Source: Bin16 sp965206315
GTDB lineage: Bacteria > Chloroflexota > Dehalococcoidia > Lucifugimonadales > Australimonadaceae
NCBI GenBank assembly: GCA_965206315.1
Contig: OZ242210.1
Location: 1,922,001-1,986,000 of the forward strand
Length of the DNA stretch: 64,000 nucleotides
Direction of reading: 5' to 3'
The position numbers and the translations under genes were made by a program. Shown here piece by piece: positions 58,262-64,000 of this stretch. The notes beneath the pieces are model-generated. The model saw nothing but the letters and a program-made list of their open reading frames with translations, ran no database searches and was not told where the DNA came from. The first letter of the stretch is position 1. Each line of letters opens with the position of its first letter.

Positions 58262-58591
58262 TTGCCATACGATGAACGACTGGCGGAGCGCGTGCTCGAC
58301 ATCCTCGGCGCGGAGCCGTCGCTCGTGCAGAAGAAGATGTTCGGCGGCGTCGCGGTCATGCTGCAGGGCAACCTCGCCTGCGGCGTGCTCAAGAACGACC
58401 TCATCGTCCGCGTAGGGAAGGAGCAACAGGCAGCGGCGCTGGCGCACCCCCACGTCCGCGAGATGGACTTCACCGGCAGGCCGATGCGTGGCTGGGTCGT
58501 CGTCGGCCCCGAGGCCACGGACGACGACGCCTCGCTGGAGGACTGGGTCGCCACCGGCGCCGCCTACGCCCTCAGCCTCCCACCGAAATAG
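58262..58591 (+). CDS. TfoX N-terminal domain protein
   Basis: The protein has 109 residues and starts at TTG with AGGGAGG upstream, 12 bases after the ligase. KKMFGGVAVMLQGNLACGVLKNDLIVRVG is the TfoX-N core. In Gammaproteobacteria TfoX regulates competence, but isolated N-terminal domains are widespread and of unknown function. Confidence 0.9.
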   Translation: MPYDERLAERVLDILGAEPSLVQKKMFGGVAVMLQGNLACGVLKNDLIVRVGKEQQAAALAHPHVREMDFTGRPMRGWVVVGPEATDDDASLEDWVATGAAYALSLPPK

Positions 58592-58597
58592 CCCTCC

Positions 58598-59389
58598 ATG
58601 ACCAACGACGCCTACGCACTGGGCGACTCCGGCGAACGGCTGGCGGTCGTCGCGCGGTTCTTCGAACCCGAGATGCGGACCTTCATCCGCGACGCCGCGC
58701 CCACACGCCCCGGCCTCGCCCTCGACCTCGGCTGCGGCCCCGGCTACACGACCCGCCTCCTGCACGAGGTGACCGGCGGCGCCGAGACGGTCGGTGTCGA
58801 CGTGTCAGAGCACTTCCTGCGCCTCGCTGCCGTCGACGCTCCGCCCGCGCTGCGGTTCGTGCAGCACGACCTCGCCGATGGCCCGCCCCCGGTCGAGCCC
58901 GCCGATGTCGTCTTCTGCCACCTCCTGCTCTCGCACCTGCCGGACTCCACCCAGGCCCTCCAATCGTGGGCGGGGCTCCTGGCGCCCGGCGGCGTGCTCC
59001 TCGTCGACGAGGTGGAGGCCATCCACACGGAGGACCCCGTCCTCGTCGAATACCTCGCGCTGGTCGAGACGGCCATCGCGAGCAGGGGAGGGGCGCTCTA
59101 CGTCGGCCCGCAACTCGCCGCGATGGACGCGCCGGACAGCCTGCGCGTCCGCTCCAGCCGCGCCGTGCCGCACCCCGCCGCCGTGGCGGACGCAGCCGTC
59201 ATGTTCGGCCTGACCTTCCGAACGCTTCGCGACGACCCCGCCGTGCAGGCCGCATCGAGCCCGTCAGAGCTCGCCGCGCTGGCGGACGCCCTCGATGCCC
59301 GGACGCGGCTCGATGGCCAGCCGCCCGTCGTCTGGAGCATGCGGCAGATCGTCTACTTCCCCAACGACCGCCGTATGTCCCACTCGTGA
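58598..59389 (+). CDS. Class I SAM-dependent methyltransferase
   Basis: The protein has 263 residues. Motif I LALDLGCGPGYTT, motif II VGVDVSEHF, RFVQHDLAD and FCHLLLSHLPD (motif IV), LLAPGGVLLVDE. The substrate is unknown. It follows the TfoX-N gene by 6 bases and overlaps the convergent DinB-like gene by 37 bases. Tailoring of the PKS product is possible but unsupported. Confidence 0.92.
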   Translation: MTNDAYALGDSGERLAVVARFFEPEMRTFIRDAAPTRPGLALDLGCGPGYTTRLLHEVTGGAETVGVDVSEHFLRLAAVDAPPALRFVQHDLADGPPPVEPADVVFCHLLLSHLPDSTQALQSWAGLLAPGGVLLVDEVEAIHTEDPVLVEYLALVETAIASRGGALYVGPQLAAMDAPDSLRVRSSRAVPHPAAVADAAVMFGLTFRTLRDDPAVQAASSPSELAALADALDARTRLDGQPPVVWSMRQIVYFPNDRRMSHS

Positions 59390-59856
59390 TGCGCCGTGTC
59401 GTGCGCGACCGTCAGGATGACCTCGGCCAGCGACAGCATGCCCCGCTCCGGGTGTTCGAGAACGAGGTCAAGGTCGTCTATGCCCGCCACCGCGTCCGCC
59501 CAGATGTTGGCCGAGTGCCCGAGCGACCATAACGCGGTTTCGAGCGTCATATGCTCGTACCCCCTGATCGCCGCGAGGTCGTCCTGGTCGAACGGCCGTA
59601 CGAGGGTCTGCCCCGCCGTCCCGCTCACGATGCGCTCCGCCCAGGTGCGCAGGTTGTCGGCGACGTGGGCCACATACGCCTTCACCGACCACGTCAGGTC
59701 GGGGTGCCGCGCGCTCCCGTCCGCGCCGTCGAGCAGATCCGCGTACCGGCGGGGCGCGTCGAGGATCAGCGCCGTCGCCTCCTCCGGCGATATCGCCCAC
59801 GAGTACCCGCACTCCCGGCACGGGTCTCCGTAGAACCTTGCTCCCCACATCGTCAT
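59353..59856 (-). CDS. DinB-like protein with N-terminal CxxC
   Basis: The start is the ATG at 59856, with GAGGAG 6 bases upstream; the protein has 167 residues. A short N-terminal segment with C-x2-C (DPCRECGYSW) precedes a DinB/DUF664 four-helix bundle with likely metal ligands in VAHVADNLRTW and AHDTAHHEWDI. The upstream 160 bases are a dispersed repeat. Function unknown. Confidence 0.84.
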   Translation of the reverse strand: MTMWGARFYGDPCRECGYSWAISPEEATALILDAPRRYADLLDGADGSARHPDLTWSVKAYVAHVADNLRTWAERIVSGTAGQTLVRPFDQDDLAAIRGYEHMTLETALWSLGHSANIWADAVAGIDDLDLVLEHPERGMLSLAEVILTVAHDTAHHEWDIRRSLGK

Positions 59857-59871
59857 TCGCGTCTCCTCTTG

Positions 59872-60025
59872 CCTTGTCATATTGAGCGGAGCCGGAGGCG
59901 GAGTCGAAATATCTCTCGGGGAGCATTCGCTCACAACGGGGCGTCTCCTGAGAGGATTCCGCGCGCTAAAGCACGGGCTCCGCTGGGCTTCGCTCGGAAT
60001 GACAATAGCCGACCCCATCCTGTCC
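59872..60025. repeat. Dispersed repeat (MITE-like) between DinB-like and MetE-like genes
   Basis: TGTCATATTGAGCGGAGCC at one end and CGCTCGGAATGACA at the other are near inverse complements, with GAGGATTCCGCGCGCTAAAGC inside. This is the common CATTGAGCGAAGC...TCGGAATGACA type of intergenic repeat. No gene. Confidence 0.6.
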
Positions 60026-60033
60026 ATCGATGT

Positions 60034-61185
60034 TCATGTTCCCCACGCGCGGCGCGCCGTCTCCACCACCAACTCCAGCTTCCGCAGCTGGTCGTCCCAC
60101 GTGATGGGGTTGCCCTGCAGCGTCGACGAGAAGCCGCACTGCGGGCTGAGCGCGAGGTCGTCGGCGTCCATGAACTGCGACGCCTCATCGATGCGGCGGA
60201 GCAGCGTGTCCTGCGACTCCAGTTCGCCCGCCTTCGTCGTGACGAGGCCGAGTACCACCGTCTTCCCCTTCGGCATGAACCGCAAGGGCGCGAACGTTCC
60301 CGCGCGCTCGCTGTCGTACTCCAGCAGGAACGTATCCACCTCCAGTTCGCTGAACAGCTGCTCCGCGATGCGGTCGTAGCCGCCGGACGTGTGCCACGCC
60401 CCGTACGCCCCGTTGCCCCGGCAGACGTGCATCGCCAGCAGCGTGTTGCTGCGGTCGAACCCACGCAGGCACGCGTTGTCCGCGTCGATGTCGTCCTGCA
60501 GCGCCCGGTCCTGGTCGACGCCCTGCGCGGCCCACTGCGCGCGGCGCTCCTCCGGGATGTAGTCCGGGTAGTGCGGGTTGTCCAACTGCACGTACGGGCA
60601 CCCCTCGCCGATGAGCGCCACGACCTCGTCGCGGATGATGGACGCGGCGTCTGCGAGCACGGCTGCGCGCGACTCGTACACCGTGTCCGTAACGCCGGGC
60701 TTGTAGCCGCGCGCGACGACGTAGCTGGCCGCGGGCATCGTTACCTTGTACGGCCCCGGCGCGTGCTCCCTGGTGAACGCCGACTCGTGCGCGGTGAGCC
60801 GCCGCACCTGCCGCAGCCGCTCGCCGATGATGCGGCCGCCCGCCGTGCCCGGCATTCCCATCGGGTTCTCCGGCGTGATGCCCGGCCCTTCCCAGTCGCC
60901 CTGGCCACCCTGGAACGGCATGCGGACGGGCGGCTCGCCGACGATGAAGCCCTCGACCGCCTCGCCGAAGTCCCCCGCCCAGCCGCTGCGCCGTAGCTCG
61001 CCGTCCGTGTAGATGCCGATGCCGGCCTGTCGCTGGAGGTCGATCACGCGCAGGATGTGCTCGTCCTCCACCTTCCGCAACGCCTCCTCGGAGATGCCGC
61101 CGTCCTCGAACGCCTGCCGCGCCTCCTTCACCTCCGGCGGCCGCAGGAAACTCCCAACGTGGTCCGCTCGAAACCGGGTTGCCAT
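60034..61185 (-). CDS. MetE-like (cobalamin-independent methionine synthase C-terminal) protein
   Basis: The start is the ATG at 61185, with GGAGGAGG 5 bases upstream; the protein has 383 residues. Zinc ligands H253 and C255 (HVCRGN) and C350 (SPQCGF) match the MetE catalytic domain, as do ADHVGSFLRPP at the start and GEGCPYVQLDNP. The N-terminal half of MetE is missing, so it is a core-MetE-type methyltransferase. The methyl donor, perhaps a corrinoid protein or another methylated substrate, is not clear. Confidence 0.92.
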   Translation of the reverse strand: MATRFRADHVGSFLRPPEVKEARQAFEDGGISEEALRKVEDEHILRVIDLQRQAGIGIYTDGELRRSGWAGDFGEAVEGFIVGEPPVRMPFQGGQGDWEGPGITPENPMGMPGTAGGRIIGERLRQVRRLTAHESAFTREHAPGPYKVTMPAASYVVARGYKPGVTDTVYESRAAVLADAASIIRDEVVALIGEGCPYVQLDNPHYPDYIPEERRAQWAAQGVDQDRALQDDIDADNACLRGFDRSNTLLAMHVCRGNGAYGAWHTSGGYDRIAEQLFSELEVDTFLLEYDSERAGTFAPLRFMPKGKTVVLGLVTTKAGELESQDTLLRRIDEASQFMDADDLALSPQCGFSSTLQGNPITWDDQLRKLELVVETARRAWGT

Positions 61186-61204
61186 ACGTCCTCCTCCAAC
61201 CTTG

Positions 61205-61600
61205 CCTGTCTCGTCGTTCCTGCGGAGGCAGGAACCTCGCAGCCCTGTTCGGGTGTAGGGGCGTCCCTTGTGGGCGCCCATGTCCCCCTTTAGCCGGGCA
61301 GGGCACCCACGAGGGATGCCCCTACACCAGGCACCACCTCTCACCCAGCCGGTTCACCCCCATCCTAACCTTCCCCCATCAAGGGAGAAGGGACCAAACA
61401 CCCCTCGCCGCTCTGCCAACCCTCACCCGCCGCGCAAGCGCGTCGACCTCTCCCCCGGGGAGAGGTGGGTATGGCTCCCCTCTCCCAGGGGGCGAGGGGG
61501 CGGACAGCTAGGCACCACGCCACACCGCACCACCGATTCACCCTCACCCTAGCCCTCTCCCCTCAAGGGAGAGGGGATCAAGCACTCCGCCCTGCCTCAC
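61205..61600. repeat. Repeat-packed intergenic region
   Basis: A family 4-like CGTTCCTGCGGAGGCAGGAAC (about 61204-61224), two opposed family 3 copies (61253-61330), family 1 in inverse orientation (61352-61394) and several family 2 hairpins (61405-61590). No credible gene from 61186 to 61630. Confidence 0.75.
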
Positions 61601-61663
61601 CCCGCTCTTGGGGCGTGTCCGGACAAGATTCCAACGAGCCTCGATTTCTGAAATCTTGTTCAT

Positions 61664-61685
61664 GGCCTCAGGAGTAAATGAGGCC
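61664..61685. repeat. Hairpin beside element B
   Basis: GGCCTCA-GGAGTAAA-TGAGGCC, a perfect 7-bp stem with an 8-base loop, in a stretch of clearly lower GC content than its surroundings, 10 bases before element B. Confidence 0.55.
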
Positions 61686-61694
61686 TGTGTTTTG

Positions 61695-61769
61695 AGTACC
61701 TTGAGCACCTTGTTATGGGTGGTTTTCAAGGCCATGGCCTGCTTCCTGCGAACAAGGCAACAAGATTTC
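61695..61769 (+). repeat. Iterated palindromic element, copy B
   Basis: Read on the plus strand: CCTTGAGCA and CCTTGTTAT units, core with GTTTTC, GGCC, GGCCTGCTTCC and GCG, then AACAAGGC and AACAAGATT units inverse to the first pair. Spacing and core match copy A at 1614-1687; the arms differ but stay complementary. It touches the stop codon of the AAA ATPase gene. Confidence 0.6.
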
Positions 61770-63360
61770 ATGCTTTTACAACTTCTGCGGGCGCGGAGGG
61801 TGTCTCATCCTGTTGCAAAGTGTGTCGTGGGAGAGACCAGTACCACGCACCGTTACCGCTAGGGACTCCCGGCGTGCTAACGCGGGTGGAACGCACGCCG
61901 CAGGCAGTCCGGGCGCGGTGGAGGGCGCTCCTGGAGATGCCAAGCAGGACGGCTTCGCGCTCGATGGCGGAGGCGGGGCGGGGGCCGTCGGCGAGGGTTC
62001 GCATGAGGAACGCCTGCGCTGCGCGCACCTTCGCGCCGTCGTTGGGGCGGGGTTCGGCGAGGGCCTTGACGTGGGCGGGGAAGACGGGTTTGCGCCAGGC
62101 GACGGTGAAGTTGCCCTGCGGGCCGCTCTGGATTCCAGCGTCCGCTGGAATGACGGGTGAGGGGGCAGGAACGACGGGTGAGGGAGGGAGGACGAAGGGA
62201 ATGGCGGGGGATTCGTCGCTCATGGCAGGACGGAGTGGGACGAGGAAGCGGCGCTCACCGGGTCCGACGAGGGCGGTGGTGAATACGACGGAGGCCTGAG
62301 CGAGGCGGCGTTGCATGGCGGTGACGGCACGGGGGTAGGTGGCAGCGGGGTTGTGGGTGAGGGCAACGACGGCCGCCCCGGAGCGAGCGGCGAGGGCCTT
62401 GAGCATACCGAGGACCGTTGCCACCTGAGCGCGGTGCATGGCAGCGAGGTCTTCCACCTGATCGACGACGAGCAGGGCGGCACTGCCCATGGCAATCATG
62501 TTGGCGAGCCGCGCCATGGTGTGGTTGAGTCCGGGCCACGGGGCGCCGAGCCTGAGTGTGGGGAAAGGCGTTGGCATCGGAGCGCGAGGGGGCGCGGTGA
62601 GTTCGGCGATGGTGGGCGGCTTGCGGAAGCTGTTGAGCCAGACGTAGAACTGGCGGTCCTTCTCCCGCTTCCGCGCGGCCTCGACGTCTTCTTCGGTGGG
62701 CGGGGCGTCCGGGTAGTAGTCGGCGGGGTGGGTCCGGGAGAGGAGGTCGGCGAAGTAGACGCGTTCCAGATTCGCCCCGAAGGCGCGGAGGACGGGGAGG
62801 ACGCCGGCCCTCGGGTTGCCGTTGAGGGGCGCGAGCAGAACGGGAGCGTTGGGGAAGGCGGCACCGGGCTGGTCGGGCGCGGACGCCCCACGGGAGACGC
62901 GGGCGGCGACGTCGAGGGCGATGGAGGTCTTGCCGGATGAGGGGTAGCCGGCGATGAGGGTGAGTTGGCCGAGGGGTATGCGGTTGGGCCAGAGCCAATC
63001 GGGCGGCTGGGGGATGAAGAGGGAGAAGGGGTCCAGCCCGGCGTCCTGCGCGCCAGCGGAGGTGAACAGTTCCGACTCGGGGGCCAGCCCCCGCTTGGCA
63101 AGGGCTTCGAGGATCTTGTTGAGGGGGCAGCGCGTGCAGTGGAACGAGTAGCCGTAGCCGGAGTCGTAGCCGACGGTGAGGGTCGCTATCTCAGGGTTGG
63201 GGTGCGCCGGGCAGTGAACCTTGTGGCCTGAGGCGCACGAGCAGCCGGGGACGCCGCACCGGAGGGCCTGGATGAGCCGTTCCACGTACGCCCTTTCCCG
63301 AGGCGGGAGGGTGTCGGAGGTTATGGAGTTGTCGGGCATGGGAGCGGGTTGGGTAGTCAT
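61768..63360 (-). CDS. Primase-helicase-like AAA ATPase with zinc-binding N-terminus
   Basis: The protein has 530 residues from the ATG at 63360. An N-terminal CHC2-like zinc region has C35, C40, C42, C50-x2-H53 and C75-x2-C78 (SCASGHKVHCPAH, HCTRCPL). A RepA/AAA_25-type ATPase core has Walker A at 138-145 (GYPSSGKT) and Walker B ALLVVDQVEDL, with VVALTHNPA after it. A C-terminal winged-helix-like part (GISRSALHRARTACGVRS) follows, ending GNGAWYWSLP. Near residue 406 it carries a translated dispersed repeat (SPVIPADAGIQSG). It resembles helicase-primases of phages and integrative elements. Confidence 0.85.
   Translation of the reverse strand: MTTQPAPMPDNSITSDTLPPRERAYVERLIQALRCGVPGCSCASGHKVHCPAHPNPEIATLTVGYDSGYGYSFHCTRCPLNKILEALAKRGLAPESELFTSAGAQDAGLDPFSLFIPQPPDWLWPNRIPLGQLTLIAGYPSSGKTSIALDVAARVSRGASAPDQPGAAFPNAPVLLAPLNGNPRAGVLPVLRAFGANLERVYFADLLSRTHPADYYPDAPPTEEDVEAARKREKDRQFYVWLNSFRKPPTIAELTAPPRAPMPTPFPTLRLGAPWPGLNHTMARLANMIAMGSAALLVVDQVEDLAAMHRAQVATVLGMLKALAARSGAAVVALTHNPAATYPRAVTAMQRRLAQASVVFTTALVGPGERRFLVPLRPAMSDESPAIPFVLPPSPVVPAPSPVIPADAGIQSGPQGNFTVAWRKPVFPAHVKALAEPRPNDGAKVRAAQAFLMRTLADGPRPASAIEREAVLLGISRSALHRARTACGVRSTRVSTPGVPSGNGAWYWSLPRHTLQQDETPSAPAEVVKA
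62128..62160 (-). repeat. Dispersed repeat family 4 inside the AAA ATPase gene
   Basis: CGTCATTCCAGCGGACGCTG and the following GAATCCAG form an inverted repeat of the same type as 29883-29912; in frame it is read VIPADAGIQ. It lies in a Pro/Ser-rich interdomain linker. Confidence 0.8.
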
Positions 63361-63416
63361 GCACCCATCGTAGGGAGGGGTGCGTCGACCGCGCAACGGG
63401 CGCGTGTCACATTAAC

Positions 63417-63476
63417 AACCCTCACCCGCCGCTGGCGCGGCCTCCCTCTCACCGGGGGCGAGGTGGGGAAGAGAGA
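63417..63476. repeat. Dispersed repeat family 2 copy
   Basis: CCCTCACCCGCCGCTGGCGCGGC followed by CCCTCTCACCGGGGGCGAGG, inverse orientation, between the AAA gene and the small membrane genes. Confidence 0.65.
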
Positions 63477-63524
63477 TGGACAGGATGGGGGACGGCGCAC
63501 ACAGGGCAGTGTGGGGCGCCCCGT

Positions 63525-63695
63525 TCAACCGAAGAGCTGGACGCCGGCTGCTCCCACGATGACGGTTCCGACGACTACAAGCCCCATCCTGACTTCCCAT
63601 TGCAGGTGTTTGACCTGCTCCTCCAGCCGCACGACTCGCTCCGACAGTGACGGGTGCTGATGGTCTTCCAGCTGTGCTACCACCGAGCCCACCAC
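63525..63695 (-). CDS. Small XhlA/holin-associated-like coiled-coil membrane protein
   Basis: A frame of up to 56 codons with GTG starts possible at 63695, 63692 or 63683. The sequence AQLEDHQHPSLSERVVRLEE, then QVKHLQWEVRMG, is a short amphipathic coiled coil followed by one membrane helix (LVVVGTVIVGAAGVQLFG). This is the shape of phage XhlA-type proteins. It overlaps the 3' end of the upstream small membrane gene, so translation is probably coupled. Too short for firm family assignment. Confidence 0.5.
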   Translation of the reverse strand: MVGSVVAQLEDHQHPSLSERVVRLEEQVKHLQWEVRMGLVVVGTVIVGAAGVQLFG

Positions 63696-63883
63696 TTCAT
63701 CAGCAGCACGATTGCAGTCAAGAGCAGTGCGCCCAGCGCCGCGAAGGACAGGAACAGAAGCAAGGTGTCCCGGTAGGTGACGACGACGGCGAAAGCCAAG
63801 GCCAGCACGAAGAAGACGATGACCCCCCGGTCGATGGCTTCTCCTTCGCGTCTCTGCGTTGCCGTGCCCCTGCGTCTAGGCAT
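63677..63883 (-). CDS. Small two-helix membrane protein
   Basis: The start is the ATG at 63883, with GGAGGAG 7 bases upstream; the protein has 68 residues. A basic head (PRRRGTATQRREGE) precedes two hydrophobic helices (VIVFFVLALAFAVVV and LLLFLSFAALGALLLTAIVLL) and a WWARW end. The size and topology resemble a phage holin, but no family is recognised. It precedes and overlaps the XhlA-like gene. From 63884 to the window end I see no further gene. Confidence 0.6.
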   Translation of the reverse strand: MPRRRGTATQRREGEAIDRGVIVFFVLALAFAVVVTYRDTLLLFLSFAALGALLLTAIVLLMKWWARW

Positions 63884-64000
63884 GGTCGGACTCCTCCCAG
63901 CCCCGATGATGGGGCTCAACTACAGGCTAGGCCTCGTAATAAGGCACGGTCAATAATCCCCACCGGTCTGCTGACCTCGCAAGGACCTCGTGTCACATCT

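Noticed and set aside
58262..58591. Competence system from TfoX-N plus ComM
   Set aside because: The two genes are 14 kb apart, TfoX-N alone is not diagnostic and no uptake or pilus genes are present.
61544..61771. 75-codon minus-strand frame containing KVLKVLKT-like repeats
   Set aside because: It coincides with element B; the Leu/Lys repeats are the translation of the CCTTG units, and a similar translation arises at copy A, so I treat it as structured DNA and not a gene. A very small real gene cannot be fully excluded.

Overview
The window looks like a GC-rich bacterial chromosome fragment, most plausibly a marine or sponge-associated member of Chloroflexota (SAR202/Dehalococcoidia-like). 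This is an inference from the gene mix (Rieske oxygenase, double-VOC and cupin proteins, phthalate-pathway-like pair, fused ETF, DinB/DUF427 proteins, C5-type heme genes with a CobA-HemD fusion) and from dense intergenic palindromic repeats. No rRNA gene or other taxonomic marker settles it. Most genes are ordinary chromosomal genes in short operons with overlapping start and stop codons; many use GTG or TTG starts.

Layout. 1-1.4 kb: a secreted tandem-repeat/FN3 protein, cut by the window edge, behind a small LuxR-type regulator. 1.6-3.2 kb: an iterated palindromic element, a Rieske oxygenase and three tandem copies of a dispersed repeat. 3.2-7.7 kb: a MoxR-DUF58-transglutaminase operon. 7.9-16.1 kb: a tetrapyrrole operon (CysG-N, hemA, hemC, cobA-hemD, hemB, hypothetical, hemL) followed by a cupredoxin lipoprotein, a PuuD-like membrane protein and a 30-aa membrane peptide, closed by a strong hairpin. 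16.2-24.7 kb: small catabolic and housekeeping genes. 24.8-29.7 kb: tRNA-Thr(TGT)-tRNA-Tyr-tRNA-Thr(GGT)-tuf-rpmG-secE-nusG-rplK-rplA-rplJ-rplL, with a consensus promoter and an L10-type leader. 30-30.9 kb: two small phage-like genes. 31-37.4 kb: trehalose synthesis (otsA, otsB), a phthalate-pathway-like pair and an MscS channel. 37.6-44.2 kb: SDR, DUF3179, fused ETF, ComM.

44.3-58.3 kb is the most distinctive part: a type I polyketide/fatty-acid synthase locus. One 3365-residue protein reads KS-AT-DH-cMT-ER-KR-ACP-KS-AT*, where the last AT has lost both catalytic residues and large internal segments. It is followed in the same direction by a discrete ACP, an Sfp-type phosphopantetheinyl transferase and an alpha/beta hydrolase; an acyl-CoA synthetase-like gene is divergent. 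The most economical reading is a machine for methyl-branched, fully reduced acyl chains in which a second KS with a dead AT works with a separate ACP.

58.3-61.2 kb holds a TfoX-N protein, a methyltransferase, a DinB-like protein and a MetE-like protein. 61.2-64 kb holds repeats, a primase-helicase-like AAA ATPase and two small holin-like membrane proteins, which look like remnants of a phage or satellite element. A structured element at the 3' end of the ATPase gene has a second, covarying copy at 1.6 kb.
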